Below the pieces are notes generated by a model. The model was not told the origin of the DNA and did no database searches. It saw only the letters and a program-made list of their open reading frames with translations. A stretch of 64,000 bases of DNA, taken from NCBI GenBank assembly GCA_017590115.1, contig JAGGNK010007448.1:1032815-1096814 (forward strand), in the 5' to 3' direction. Positions 1-12,657 of the stretch are shown here, piece after piece. This DNA comes from Montifringilla adamsi (Eukaryota > Chordata > Aves > Passeriformes > Passeridae). The position numbers and the translations under genes are program-made. Numbering within the stretch: the first letter of the stretch is position 1; each line of letters begins with the position of its first letter.

Positions 1-867
1 GGGGCAGAGAGAGGGGCCTCTCCGAGCTGTTTCCAGCCTGCTCTGCACAGATGGGGACACAGGGGCAGCAGCAGCTGGAACCCCCCGAGATGGGAGGTGA
101 CCCCTCCCAGCAGGGCAGCAGCAGCTCGGTTTTTGGGTTATCCAGTGCTAAGGTGGATCATTCCAGCAGTTCCCTTTCCTCAGAGCACTGGTGATACAAA
201 GATAAGCCTGGTTCAGATGTCGAATGAGAGAAAGACAGGACTCATGCACCAGTTCATCAGTGATGAAGCCCTTTTGCCTCTGCAGCCCTCGGAACAGAAC
301 CAGAACGAGGGCTCTGCATTTGTCTCGCGGAATTTCAGAGCTCCCTTTAGGAGGAGAGACAGAGCTCAGCTCAATGTAAAGAGCAGATTAAAAACTTCCA
401 GCTCAGCATCAGCATCTGTCTTTAAGAATAAGGAGAAACCATCAGGTTTCTAAAGCAGTCAGACCTAAATAATGAATGTGAGTAAAGAATGGGTCATCAA
501 AAATGCTTCAGGTTCTGCATCTGAAATACTCCCATGTCCTTGTGCTGTGAAGGATGTTCTGCTTGGCCTGCCTATGCTCTGCAAAAGATACAACTTTCTC
601 TGGAAATGTGTAGAATTCTACAATAATCTCTGTGTTTCTGCCAAGCTGTGGCTCTGTGTCTCCTGGAGTCACTCAGATGCATTTTCACCATGGGCCAACA
701 GCTCTGCCCTTGCTTCTTGCACTATTCCTGCCCTTCTTCACAGTCCCTGCTGTGAAAGTGCTGCCAATTTTCTGGGCTTTCATTTCATTTCTGCTGCTGG
801 ACAGAGCTCTGATCTGATCTCCCAGATTTTTCTGCTGGTGGAGACCACAGAGAGTTGAACCTGAGCC
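1..867. other. unique non-coding sequence, no gene seen
   Basis: No repeat family, RNA gene or convincing exon is visible. The open frames at 97-453 and 472-858 have no recognisable domain and no splice context that I can support. Confidence 0.5.
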
Positions 868-1112
868 ACACAGGATCATTAAGGCTGGAGAAGACTTTCA
901 GGATGATCGAGTGCAACCATCAGCACCACCAAGTTCACCACTAACCACTTCCTCAAGTGCCACACCTCCACGTTCTTTGACCACTTGCAGGGATGGTGAC
1001 TTCTCCACTGCTGTGGCAGCCTGTGCCAACTTTTTCCATGAAGAAATTTTTCCTAAAATCCAATCTAAACCTCCCCTGGCATAACTTGAGGCCATCTACT
1101 CTCCTCATGTCA
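868..1112 (-). mobile_element. CR1 LINE 3' fragment
   Basis: On the + strand it reads as the reverse complement of a CR1 tail: an acaggatcatt start, then a 'ggctggagaagac' motif, then 'gggatggtgac', 'atgaagaaatttttcctaa' and 'cctcccctggcataactt'. This matches the avian CR1 3' region in order. It is 5'-truncated, as is normal for CR1, and carries no intact coding sequence. The divergence suggests an old copy. Confidence 0.85.
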
Positions 1113-1634
1113 AGACATGAAAATGTGTCAGTGATTCTGCACAGAGAGGGAACACAGAATTCCTGTCAAAATGCTGTGGCAAACAACCAAGAGCTTCCCA
1201 GTTCCAGCCAGAAGGTCACTGTGTCCTCCCAGACCCACCTCATCCACTTCTCTCCTCTGGCCAGGTCTGTGTGAAACTCAATTTTTTTATTTCTGCAGGA
1301 CAAAGGTTCTGATCAACCTCCCACACAAGCAGCTGGTGTGCTTGGTGATCCTTGGGGAGACTTTCCCAGCATCCAATCCAAACATCCCTGAGGCAAACCC
1401 AGCCCCATTTCTCACCCTGCCTGCCCCAGAGGCTGCACAAGACCTCTCTGAAGATGCTCTCAGCACCAACTTTTCTATTGTATCTTAAACAACCCACAGC
1501 TCTCTTGGCTTGCACTCACCTCCAGCACTCACTGCCAACTATCCCGTGTTTTTCCTGAAGTGCAGAGCCCAAGTCTGGATGGATCCAGCTCTAGGAAGAA
1601 CCTCAGGGTTGTTGGTACACATCCAGCAGCTGAT
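1113..1634. other. non-coding sequence, possible CR1 remnant near 1365-1412
   Basis: A short stretch near 1365-1412 (cagcatccaatccaaacat) resembles the CR1 motif 'atccaatctaaacct' but is too short to call. Nothing else is recognised. Confidence 0.4.
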
Positions 1635-1718
1635 CTATTCTGTTCTGTTCTATTCTATTCTATTCTATTCTATTCTATTCTATTCTATTCCATTCCATTC
1701 CATTCCATTCCATTCCAT
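1635..1718 (+). repeat. pentanucleotide microsatellite (TATTC)n then (CATTC)n
   Basis: About 17 tandem 5-bp units. The first part is TATTC, preceded by two TGTTC variants. The last seven or so units are CATTC. The sharp switch of unit type suggests a single T-to-C variant that spread by slippage. It gives open frames on both strands (ILFYS, IPFHS), which are artefacts. Confidence 0.97.
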
Positions 1719-2012
1719 GGCAGGAGCTCAGGTGCTGAGCTGGGATCCCCTTTCTGATAAGGCCCAAGCCCAACACCTCAGCAGTTACCCAGAGTCAGGG
1801 CCATGGCAAGGCCAGAATTCCTCATCCATTTAAAATGACACATCTCCTTTAGAATTTCTGTACAGCTGCTTTCATTGACCAAAACTCCTGCCTCAAAAAT
1901 TCAGCAAGTTTTGTCTCAGGCCCTGCTTTTCATGTTTGATCAGTGCAGGGTAACCTGGAGCCTTGTCCACGAGGATAAGCAAGCAAGGAAAGAGCAGGGA
2001 AGGCAGCCAAAA
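1719..2012. other. non-coding sequence, nothing recognised
   Basis: Unique-looking sequence between a microsatellite and a CR1 fragment. Confidence 0.4.
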
Positions 2013-2227
2013 AATCACAGAATCGTGGAATTATTCAGGCTGGAAAAGGTCTCAAAGATCCAACCATTCCCCCAACACTGCCAAGGCCACCACATGTCCC
2101 CAGGTGCCACATCCACCTCTTTTTAATCCCTCCAGGGATGGTGACTCCACCCTTCCCTGGGCAGCCTGACCATCATTTCCATGAAAAAAATATTTCCTAA
2201 TATCCCACATAAATCTGTCCTGGCCTC
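2013..2227 (-). mobile_element. CR1 LINE 3' fragment
   Basis: Starts with the CR1 terminal motif read in reverse (atcacagaatcgtggaatta), then 'aggctggaaaaggtct', 'caacactgccaaggccac', 'gggatggtgactccac' and 'tttcctaatatcc'. It is the same old subfamily as the copy at 868-1112 and is truncated at about 215 bp. Confidence 0.88.
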
Positions 2228-3495
2228 GACATGAGTCTGAGAGATGCCACAGCCCTGGGGGAAGATGCAGCCAGCAGCTGTGGACCAGATTCAGATCCCA
2301 AACTCCTCCCTTTCCCCACAAATTCCTGCGGCTCCCAGATCTGAGTGTGGGGGTAAGGATGGGTCCCTGAGGGGTGGGGACTCAGGATGCCCCTGGCACT
2401 GCCCTTGCACTGCTTCTCCTCCTGACACTTTTCAGGGCACAAACACTGATAAGAGAATGGAAATCAGGTCCCTTGGAGGAGCAGGGTCGGTCCTTTGATG
2501 TAGAACCCACTAAATACAGAGAGGGTTTAGAGCAAATCACTTCCACTCAAATCAGCCACAAACACTTGAGAGGTTTGAGGAGGAGTCTCACCCCCTGAGG
2601 GCAGCATCAGCCAACACAGTTCTGAGCAGAGGACCTGACATCCCTTCACTTTCTGCTGCTGAGCAATTGAGGAGCAGAATCTTTGCTGCGCTTCCATGGG
2701 ACTCACCCAGCAAATGGCAAATGTGCCACAGCCACAGAATCCCGCTGCTCACAGGGGCTCTGCTGCTCCCCGGCGTTTGGGGGGCCACACCACTTTGTAC
2801 CCACTTTGCTGGGAAGAAATTTGCCTGGATGGAATGAGGGGCTGCAAGTGTGCCCATCACAGTGGGGCACCTCACTAGGCACAACTCAGCCCACAGGAAA
2901 AAGCGTTTTTTCCCCTTTGCATGAGTGCTCGTGCCCAGGCTGCTATTTAATCCAATCACTGGGTACATTGTCCAAATTAACTTCCAGGATCAAACTGCAA
3001 ATATTGAAAATAACCATCATTCTGCTTCCCAGAGCAGCCCATGGCTAACAAAGGACCCAACCTTCAGCTGGATGAGGGGATCTCATCTGAAGTCAGTCGA
3101 GATGTGCTGATTTATACCAAGGGACTTCAGCAGCTCATTAATTTTGCAAATCAAGCATTTGGACATTGGGAAATGCCTTTAGGAAATGTAACCAGGTTTC
3201 TGGTGCACCTTAATTGCCTATGTTCATTATGTTGATTGGTGAACAGAGATGCCACTGGAGTAAAGGCTGAGGCTTACATAGTTAAACAAATGAGTTCTTC
3301 TGAAGTCTCTTTTATATGGAAAATTGATCAGGATAATTACACCACCGGTATAATTTTACCAGTACAGCTCCCACTCACATCCCTGCCTACAGAAGCTTTT
3401 TAGTGTCCCTGCTTTTCCAGAAATGCAGCGGGAGATAAAACAGAAACTGTGCTGCAAACAAGTGCTCATGTGAGCAGTGGGACCTGTGGGAGGAT
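2228..3495. other. non-coding sequence, nothing recognised
   Basis: Mixed composition. The part around 2940-3360 is more AT-rich. There is no RNA gene, repeat family or supported exon. Confidence 0.4.
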
Positions 3496-3621
3496 AATTG
3501 CCCTGCTAGAATTAAGATGCTGATTTCCCTCTGCAAGCAGGCCAAAGCCATGTGCCTACATCCACATGTGTCCCTGAATCCCTGGGAATTTGCAGCAGCA
3601 GTGCTGAGGTTCCTTCTGACT
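3496..3621 (+). repeat. left arm of a 126-bp inverted repeat
   Basis: Reverse complement of 3768-3893 with about 6 differences over 126 bp, all of them transitions. The arms are separated by a 146-bp spacer and could form a long hairpin if transcribed. The same peptide-like string appears in opposite-strand open frames only because of this duplication. It matches no repeat family I know. Confidence 0.92.
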
Positions 3622-3722
3622 GAGAGCACCCTTGGAGGGAGAAGCAGCCCTCAGCCACTGCTGGTGTGACTGGGGGGCTGCTTTGGAGCCCAGCTCCAAC
3701 TCCAGGGACCAGTCTGTGCTCT

Positions 3723-3760
3723 TCTAATGGACATCACTGCTTGGGAAGTGTCCCAGCTGC
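3723..3760 (+). repeat. 38-bp direct repeat, copy 1
   Basis: Same 38 bases as 3901-3938 (tctaatggacatcactgctt at the start) with a single C/T difference. The two copies bracket the right arm of the inverted repeat. Confidence 0.93.
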
Positions 3761-3767
3761 ACCACCA

Positions 3768-3893
3768 AGTCAGAAGGAACCTCAGCACTGCTGCTGCAAA
3801 TTCCCAGGAATTCAGGGATGCATGTGGATGTAGGCACATGGCTTTAGCCTGCTTGCAGAAGGAAATCAGCATCTTAATTCCAGCAGGGCAATT
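3768..3893 (-). repeat. right arm of a 126-bp inverted repeat
   Basis: Inverted copy of 3496-3621. It lies between the two 38-bp direct repeats at 3723 and 3901, so the inverted copy and a direct copy probably arose in one complex rearrangement. Confidence 0.92.
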
Positions 3894-3900
3894 TGTCCTT

Positions 3901-3938
3901 TCTAATGGACATCACTGCTTGGGAAGTGTCTCAGCTGC
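3901..3938 (+). repeat. 38-bp direct repeat, copy 2
   Basis: Second copy of 3723-3760 with one transition. It ends just before unique sequence. Confidence 0.93.
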
Positions 3939-6127
3939 CTTTGGAGGTCAGGAGCCTTCAGATAAACAGACTGAACTTGTTTGAGAGAAGTGTGCACTGA
4001 AACTTCAGCTGAGGATACACACCAGGTAAAAGTGATCTCCATGGAGCAGCAGGGCTGGAGCTTTTCTGCAGCTGAGAGCACTGGCAGGCAGCTCAACAGG
4101 GTTCTAAAGAGTCACATCCTGTCACAAACAATGCCCAAATATTGGACAAACTGAGGGAAATAAAAGTGTTCTCCATTAGCCCCACCCAGCCCTGCACTGT
4201 GGGACTGTGTGAAAAGGAGAAGCTGAAAATCCCAGCAAGGGCAGCCTGGGGTTTAAGTCTTTCTGAGCATCACAGAATTCTGCTCCAAGGACTCACCCAA
4301 AATCAAATCTGGCTCCTTTAGCCCAGAATCCTACCATCTAACACTGGCATGCACTTTTCATAGCAAGTCAGATTTTGAGGATTCAGGATTTCCTGTGTGA
4401 AATACAGGATCTCATCCTTCACTCCTGGGTGAGGGGCAGAGAACAAGGGGTCTCTAGAGAACAAGAGTATGAGAGAATTGTGAGGTGCCTAAGTCCCTGA
4501 GGCTGAAAGGAGCTCTGCAGATCACCCAGCCCTGCCAGAGCAGGAAGGGAGCCTCCCCCCTCCTGCCTGGGCTGTCCCTGATTCCTGGCAGGGGCCAAAG
4601 CCGTGGAGCTGGAGCAAAAGCACCTCAGGCTCTTTTCTTGCTGCCCAGTGAGTGTCTTGTGCAGTCCCCAGTGGCCTGTCCTCATCAGGGCACCTTCCAG
4701 GCAGAGAAAACTCTGTTTCTCTCTTCTCTTGGGTCCAGGGTCTCCTAGTCATCTCTTGGCAGAGCTGGGAAAGGTCTGAGCCTCTGGATCAGACCCAGAG
4801 AGTTGAACTCAAGTTTAGGGCAGCACCAGATCCCATTCAGGGCTGGGAGCAGAGAGGGGAAGAGCCCTGTAAGGCCAGGACATGGGAAGGGTCAGCCCAT
4901 AAAGCACAGAAGGTCCAGGTCCCTCCAAGAGAAGATGACTCTAAATGGAGCATTAAGAAATGTCAGGGGAACCTGTGGGTTTGATTTAAACAACTCAAGA
5001 GATATTTAGGCACCAAAACCCATTTGTGGGTGTTGAAGCAGCCATAACAAACCTGAAACAGGAGATTGTCCCCATTGCTGAGCCTTTGCACAAAGAGCAA
5101 TAAATATTGCAAATGAAGATGTATTGGGAGAGGCACATTTATACAGATCTTCTGTCTCCCAGGCTAAAATGGAAAATCTGGTGCTGTGTGGCATTGTGAA
5201 GTCTTCACTCGTGGCGGTGACACCACAGCAGGGCTCTGCCTGGCTGGAACACTGGGGTTCTCCAGCCAAAGCATCAACAGAGCAGGACAAGCTCCCTGCT
5301 GCCACTTCCACATCCTCTGGTGCTTCCCTTCAGAGCCTCACTTCCCTTTTAGCATAGTGTGTGGATGAATTTCCTGATTTTTAACGCATTGTGGAGAAAA
5401 AGGATGTGGAGTCATTCTTATCTAATAAATTCCCAGAGACTTTACCCCCAGCTCCGATCCACAGCAGCAATTTTTCAAACCCAGTCTGGAGCAGACCTTG
5501 GCTGGGAGAGCTGCAGCCCAAGTGAATTAAAGTAGCAAAGTTATCAAAAAGTGAGAACTGAGTCTCATAATGGGAACTGTCAGCACATTTAGGCATGGCT
5601 GCCTGCAGTTATTGTTGCTTTCTACCTCCAGCCTGCTCACCTGGATTACATTTATTGCTGGCCCACTTGCCTGGCTTTGTTTAGTGAATTTTCTTGAGCT
5701 GTCTGCCACTTATCAGCACTATAGGATTTTTTCCTCAATGCAATCTATTTCTCAAACATTCTGCTGCATCTTGCTGCCTGATACACCAAGCATTTAAAGA
5801 GCAGATTGAATTATTTGTAAGGCAACTTCCTTATTGCACAGAATCCCGTTTCCCACTACACCTTTAATATTTCTTTCTTTCTGGTTTGTTCTAAAGCCTG
5901 ACCCTTTCTGGGCAGGACTCAAGCTCCAGCTGCTGCACTGTTTGCCCCCTCCTTATAGGTGAATTTGATGTTCATGTGCACTTAAAGTCCTCAAGGGTCT
6001 TTTGATTCCATACATCAGTTCTTCTGGAGTTGTGGCCACTCCCAGGGCTCTGGAATACTCATTCCAAAGCCATCAAGCTGATCTCAGTTCCTCAAACCTT
6101 CTTTTTGAAGGTGTCCTGGATGAGTTT
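3939..6127. other. non-coding sequence with one faint CR1-like patch
   Basis: At 4476-4556 the run 'aaaggagctctgcagatcacccagccctgcc' resembles the start of a reversed CR1 tail but is weak. The rest is unassigned. Several 60-110 codon frames at 4419-4984 overlap on both strands and are not supported as coding. Confidence 0.4.
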
Positions 6128-6185
6128 GAAGGAGCTGGATGATCTTTAAGGTCACTCCCAATTTAAGGCATGAATCTTTCTGGAA
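6128..6185 (+). mobile_element. short CR1-like 3' end
   Basis: 'gagctggatgatctttaag' followed by 'gtcactccca' and 'gaatctttctggaattctg' matches the CR1 end in the forward sense. It is very short, so confidence is limited. Confidence 0.55.
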
Positions 6186-6860
6186 TTCTGGGAGATATTT
6201 CAGTAGGACTGTACAAATCTGGAGCATGAGAATATTTCAGCCCTGGTGTTTCACACTGGGGGTGGCTCTTGGGGCACCTTGAGCTGTGGATTCAGCCTCT
6301 CCCAGCCTGAGAGAGGGACTGACCCTCCAGGCTGGCAAACAGCACTTCTCTGGGACATGACCCCAGCCCTGGAGCTTACACACATCCACCAGCCCCCTCC
6401 TCTGCCTTAGGGACACACCATCCGTGCAGCCTGCAGGGAAAATGGGATGGAGTTGGCTCAACCAAGCAATTGCTCCTTTTGCTTTGAGCACCTGGAGTTC
6501 TGCACATCTTTCCCTGCACTGGTGTACCTGGGGAACTTCTGGGGGCTCCTCGTGCAGCCTGGAAGGGTGACAAGAAACTGCACAGGAACAGAAACTGCAC
6601 CACAGCTCCCAGTGAGGAAAAGTCTGGTTTTCCTGGTGGAGTGATCGTGAAGTGGAAAAAAGCCCTGCCATCATCTCATCGAAGAAATCTGATCAAGCAA
6701 TATCCTGAACTACCCACAGATGTTGCAAGAGGGGAAAAAAAGAAGAAACAAAAATTGTGAGATAAATCTTTTGCCCAGATCTGCTGGCAGTGTGACGCCG
6801 GATCACTTGGAAGTCCTGGGAAGTTTCCAGGCAGGAAAAAAAAGTTTGTTTTATTTGAGA
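6186..6860. other. non-coding sequence, nothing recognised
   Basis: Frames at 6237-6674 (-) and 6447-6644 (+) overlap each other and show no domain. Confidence 0.4.
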
Positions 6861-6925
6861 TTCCAGCCTGGATTTGAACTGACAGCACTTCAGAGGAGAA
6901 GCAAAGCACTCAACCACCCTTGCAG
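6861..6925 (-). other. possible tRNA-derived fragment
   Basis: Read on the minus strand there is a D-arm-like ggttgagtgct, a CTTC…GAAG anticodon-arm-like hairpin, and a B-box-like gttcaaatcc in the right order. The T stem does not pair well and no acceptor stem is visible. It could be a decayed tRNA or tRNA-derived SINE, or chance. Confidence 0.25.
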
Positions 6926-9900
6926 CCACCACTGCTCTGCCTGGCTCTGCCGTTTGCAGTTTATTCTGCACACTTCAGTTCTTTGGCTTGGGAACAAATT
7001 TGGCTGTGTGCTAGAGGGGCGCTGTGGGGTGTGCAGGGACAGAGCAGGGTCTGCTCACACGGGATCAGTGATAAGAGGGGGTTTGTGATGCTGATGAGGA
7101 CGAGCCACAGTGCCCATGAAGTGATCAAATCTTCCCCAGGGCCCAGGGTGAGGAAGGGCTGAAGGTAATGGGGTGCAGCTGCAGGATATTTATGGTTTAT
7201 TCTTTGTTACTGCCATGAGGAATAATTAAATATTTGGGGGTTTTCCCTAATGTTGCCAATTCAGTAAAAGAAGAGCTTTGCTCTCAGTGAGTTTGAGGGT
7301 GAGCAGCATTCCCTGGGCTGTGTGGGCAGTGCCACCTGGGCAGTGCCAGCTCGGGGCTGGCAGCAGGCCTGAGCTCTGCCCACATTCCTGCTGGATTATC
7401 CAGACCCTGTGATAGGGATCCTGCTGGGGCACAGCTCCCAGCAAAGCTGGGAAAAATCTGAACCATCCCTGAGTCCTGTGCCAGCCCAGTGCTCTGCAGG
7501 GACTGCTGCTAAACATTTTGGTGGAAAGGTAGAGGATTTACCATCTCCAGGTGCTCCAACTCCTCCTAAAGGAGGCTCAGCCAGAGCAGAGTCCTGAGCT
7601 CTGCTGGGCTCAAACACAGGGATTGCTCAGACGGGCTAGAGATGCTCCAAAAAGCCCTTCTGGTGCCTCTGCTCCACCTGAAGGCCACTGTGACCTTGCT
7701 TTCCACAGCTCATGCTGCTCAGAGGCACCAGAGGTGCTTCCAATTCCATTTCATTTTGTTTGGCATTAGGCCCTACTACAATTATGATGAAGGTGATAAT
7801 CTCTGAAAGGGAATTTTTAGATAGAAAGAACAAAATATGTGCTGATAATTCTTCATCTTCAGCCCTGAGAGGAATCTTATGGACTGAAAGCCCATTACAG
7901 GCAGAAAAATGGGATGGCGGCAGGGAAAAGGTAAGGATGGATAATTTCAAACATGAATTGATTAGACTAAGGTCCATCCAACATACCCACCTGAAGTTCA
8001 CAGCTCAGCAGGTGCTAGGCACAGGTGCAGTTCTTTAAGCCATTGACACAAATCCATGGTACAAACACTGCATTGGAGCAAGCTCCTCATCATTAACCAC
8101 TGCACATTTCCCATGGATCTTAACACCTGGAGCTCCCAGGAGCAGTAAATTCCTTACTGCTCCTTCCCATTGCTGTGGATCAGAGGGCAATCAGGGAAGG
8201 GAAGGTTTGATTCAGCTCTTTGGATCGGTTATCTTTGGAAGTAGCAATTCCAGGCTCTCCCCACAGCAGGACAGGGACTGAAGGACAAAACTACCTTGAA
8301 TTAAAAGGTGACAGGCAGGGCTGGTCATGGGGCAGGGCAGGAATTTCCCTTTCTGACCTGCTCAGCCTTGCAGCCAGACACTGGCACCACAGCTGGGATA
8401 TCTGATGGCAGGTGTCCCCCCCCCAGCAGCAGGGAACACCCTCACTGTCCCCAAAAGATTAATTACTCTCAGTAATTGTATCTTTTCCTCGGCTCCACCT
8501 CCGTGGTTCTGCTCTGAGGCTGAACAGGACCCTCAGGAGCTCCCCCACCCATCTGGCCAGAACTCCCAGCTGGTGTGAGGTTGGGTGCTCCTGCTCTGAA
8601 CTGGAACTATTCCAGATTACTCAGGTTCCTCCTGTGAAGTGGCACTGCCAGGTGTTTTGTGTTGAGAGCAGGAGCAGGAGGGCTCTGAGAGCCGGGCAGG
8701 GTTTGCCCTCTGTCCCAGCAGGAGGCTGCAGCAGAGCACACCCAGTGTTGTGCCAGGTGAATGGAGCTCCCATCTCCGAGATAAAGCACCTTGTCTGGGC
8801 CCAGCACAGGTTAACCCCTGCTCTCAGTGGGCTTTGTTGTATCCTGACTTGACCCTGCCTCAAAAGGCATCGTTTTTATGGTTTTAGTTAAGTGGATGGA
8901 ATTGGTACAGACTCTCAAATGAGCCTCAGCCTGCCTCACGATAATCTGAACATCTGTTACTCGTGCCAAAGGGACAGAGCAAGGTGAAACTGAGGATGAT
9001 GTCCACACAAAAGTGCAAACCTTTCAAGTTTCACCTGCTGGAGCTTCTGACTGCAGAAATTATCTCAGACCAAGCCCTGGGAGATACCCCCATAACTCCA
9101 GAAGGTTCCTGTGTGTCCTGAGCTGCTGCTGCCTGGAGGAGGACAACTTAAATCCCTTTTTAGACAGACTCAATTCAATAGAGCAGGGCTGGAAAATCTG
9201 CAGGCTGCTTGAAAGTTTGTGGTTTGTCTTCAGTCAGCACAGTCCAACACAGCTCTTGGATGCAGTTTTGCAAAGCCAGCAGCAGCAGCAGGTGTGACAG
9301 TGGATGTGACATCCTGACCCTGCAAGGGGCAGGAAGGAGTCAGAAATTAAACATTTCAAGCATCTCCTGCCTGCAATGTCTGGTATCTCTTGTGAATCTT
9401 GCACCCCATAGACCCTGTCTTTTCCAGCTGGGATGTCCCCATTGGTGACAGTGGTGATGTCACCAGTGCCACATCCAGGTCCAGGTCTGCTACCAAAGCC
9501 TGAGAGCAGAATTTACAGCAGATCATTTAAACAATATTTTAGGAGAGCAGTTCTCTCTCCCATTCTCTCCTGTCTGTGGGAGGCTGATGATGCAGAGCTG
9601 CAAAACTCTGATTGTGCAACTGATTTCACTGCTCGTGCTTGGAGTCACATTTGGGGGCAGAATCTGCCCCGTGGAACTGCTGCATTCATTAAAGTGTTCC
9701 ACTGCAATTGGTACTTTCACTCCTCCTGCAGGAGCAAACCCCTCCAAAGCTGGGGTTTGTTGCTCTTCCTCAGTTTATCAGGTTATTCCACAGCAGAGAA
9801 ACCTTATCTTGAACATTTTGTGTTCTGGCCTTCACTATAAAATACTTGGAAAATATTCATTTTCCCAGCAAAAAGCAATGGAACTGAAATAATTCAGCCA

Positions 9901-10910
9901 CACAGCAAAATACAACCCATCAAGTTAGATTGGCACAATTTGTGTTTTAACAGCCCTGCTGTTCATTCCTGATTGATGTTGGGTGTTGCATTCTGGTCTC
10001 CTCTCAGCAAGTTTTGATAAGGGTGCCCTGCTGTGCCCTGAGAATTGCTGTGCACTGCTCCCCCATGCCCTGATATTTCAGTAAAAGAGGTTTTACAACT
10101 CCTCCACAGGATCCAGCCCAACCCCAAACCATTCTGATATCCTAAAGACAGTGCAGTGGTTTTTTCCTAAAAATCATTCCAAAGCACCCATGAGAAACAG
10201 CTGATTTTCTACTTTTTTAGACTACAGGAGCCCCATTCTTTTTACATCTCTTCAGATGTCAAGATTTCCAACCTCGCATCACTTTTGCTGTTCTTTCCTG
10301 GGTTCTCTCAGATGCTGCCACTCCTCCCCTGCCATCTGAGGATCTGTGACTCACCCAGTGCTCACGACCTGGCTCAGGGGGGATGTCACAAGAACACCCC
10401 AGAGCCACCCCGTGAATTCTGAGAGAAATGGTGCTGAGGGTCAAACCTGGCCATTCTCCTGGGAAATCTGCTGCCAATGCCATTCCTGTGAGAGGAAGCC
10501 CAGCCTGGAGGAAGCTCCTCCCTGCCAGAAGTGCACTCACAGCTTTTGATGAGAGGTTTTTATTGGGTTGGAGGAGAAGAGAAACTTCCACAGGCTTGAA
10601 GATTAAAGGACATTGCAAGGAGAAAATGAGGATCTGTCCGGGGAAGGCTGGCTGCCTCTAAGGCTTGAGTTTAACCCTTCCTGTCAGGACAATCAGGGGA
10701 TTTTGGAGTGGGATGCTCCAGGAGCTTCCCGGTGCGTTTTGTGCAGGGGAGGGAGGAGCCCATGGCTGTTCCCTCATCCCCACAGCTTCCCAGTGCTCAG
10801 GGCTTGCACTTCCAGGAATCCCTCTGGCTCTGTGTGCTCTGGGGTGGTGGTGCTGGACAAAACCCACCGTCCCTGCTCCTGCTGGAGCTGCTGAGCCCCC
10901 ACAGCCTGAA
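6926..10910. other. non-coding sequence, about 4 kb, no gene seen
   Basis: Mostly unassigned. Small items: a C9-C10 run near 8417-8426, a homeobox-like AT patch 'gattaattactctcagtaat' near 8457, and a short AGC run near 9279-9292. The longest frames (9433-9840 +, 7636-8001 -) lack domains. Confidence 0.45.
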
Positions 10911-10966
10911 TTATTATTCTTATTATTCTTATTATTCTTATTATTCTTATTATTCTTATTATTATT
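10911..10966 (+). repeat. (TTATTATTC)n short tandem array
   Basis: Nine-base unit repeated about six times, ending in a pure TTA/TAT tail. It produces Tyr-Tyr-Ser and Asn-Asn-Lys open frames that are artefacts. Confidence 0.95.
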
Positions 10967-12369
10967 GTAATTATCCCTTGCGCTGAGCATCCCTGCTGGA
11001 GACAGCACCTCTGGAGACTTTGCTCTCCAAATGGATCTGCAGGCTCTAGAAAGCAGCTCCTGGACAGGGGAGAAGCAGAGATGGTCACACACAGCCCCCA
11101 TCACCCAAGGCATCGGCACCTGCGGGGTGGAACCTGCTCTGCACCTCCAGGCTATTGAAAAATATCCCTGCTCGTTATGCCTCAGATTTTATGGCCATCA
11201 AGAAACTCTGGGGTGAATTTGGAGGCATTTTGGTCAGGTTGGATGAAGGCAATACTCCTGAAGGGGTTAAACCAAACCTTTATCAATAGATAATAAATTA
11301 AATTCAATCTTAAGGAATTTGGCTCCTCAGTGGGTCTGGTGCTCTGAATTCCTTCCTGCTCCAGACTGGCAAATCAGAACAATTCAGTTCCTTGAATACA
11401 TGGAAATGTGCCAGCAAATGGCATAAGAATATCAGAGTGCATTAAAATCAAAATAAGTAAACATCAGAATGAGTTAAAATCCAAGTGAGTTATTGCTAAT
11501 GGCTTTCAACCTTCAGTTTAGTTTTTCTTTAAAAATAACTATAAATGCAGAAGCTTTACAGGAAACTAAGTGAATATGAAACTAATCCCCTGAGATTGGC
11601 TTCAAATTTCAGCTCAATCAATCTCTTTTCTCTTTTTCATATGAAATAAAGGAAAAGGAGTACAAAACAATGGATACACTATGTGTGATTTTTTCCCCCC
11701 TCATTAACACAGAAATACTCAGAGTAGATGCCAAAGCATCCAGTAAATAAAAATTTCAAACTTTGGGTGTTTTCAATTTTTTGCTTCATTTTTGCAGTAA
11801 AATGCTTGGAGTTTTAACATGACTTTTTCCTTTGAATGACTCGGGACTTGTGATTTATGGCCTCACCCCTCTGTCTTAAAACTGTGGGAAACCAGTTCTG
11901 TTTGACACTGCTGGGGGGAATGTGGACCCCAGAACAGGAGAACAGGGCTCCGGATGGATTTCCAGGGAAGCAGCTGCTGCCAAGTGGTTTTGACCCCAAG
12001 CACTTCCCAAAATAACTGGTAACAGGAATTTTTCCTAGATTAAAATATTGATGATTTTGTGATTTGGATGGACCTCCTGGTCAGAAAGAGATTTATTCTC
12101 TTAGACAATAGCTTTTGTCAGGGATTTCTGAGTAAATACCTGCAACCTGAATGCACAAACATCTCTCAAATGCAGGTGCAAGTTTAAAAATGTGGGGATT
12201 TGGGAACTGTTCTGCCTGATACCTGCAAGATATGGAATTGTTTGATGCCATAGGATTCTACCACATTTTATAACCATTTAGCCCAGACATTCCCATGTTG
12301 GGAATGACTCTGCTCAGCACACACAGCTCTGACCCTGAAATTCATCCTGTGCACACCCTTAAAATACAG
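10967..12369. other. non-coding sequence, AT-rich in the middle
   Basis: 11270-11820 is AT-rich and free of recognised repeats, with many homeobox-like cores. No exon or RNA gene is seen. Confidence 0.4.
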
Positions 12370-12657
12370 GGGATGTAGGAAAACAACAAAAGGGAAAAGA
12401 GTAATGGGTTCAAACTGAAAGAGGAGAAATTTAGGGTAAATAGGTGGAAAAAAACCTTCCCTGGGAGGGTGGGCAGGCCCTGGCACAGGGTGCCCAGAGC
12501 AGCTGTGGCTGCCCCTGGATCCCTGGCAGCGCCCAAGGCCAGGCTGGACACTGGGGCTGGAGCAGCCTGGGACAGTGGGAGGTGTCCCTGCCATGGCAGG
12601 GGCGGCACTGGATGAGTTTTCAGGTCCCTTCCACCCAAACCATTCCAAGATTCTAAA
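12370..12657 (+). mobile_element. CR1 LINE 3' fragment
   Basis: Forward CR1 tail: 'gttcaaactgaaagaggag', 'ccctgggagggtgggcagg', 'gcccagagcagctgtgg', 'cctgggacagtgggaggtg', then 'ggtcccttccacccaaacc' and the terminal 'attccaagattct'. The order is complete to the 3' end, so this is a standard 5'-truncated insertion. Its subfamily is shared with the copies at 22938, 43022 and 56375. Confidence 0.93.
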
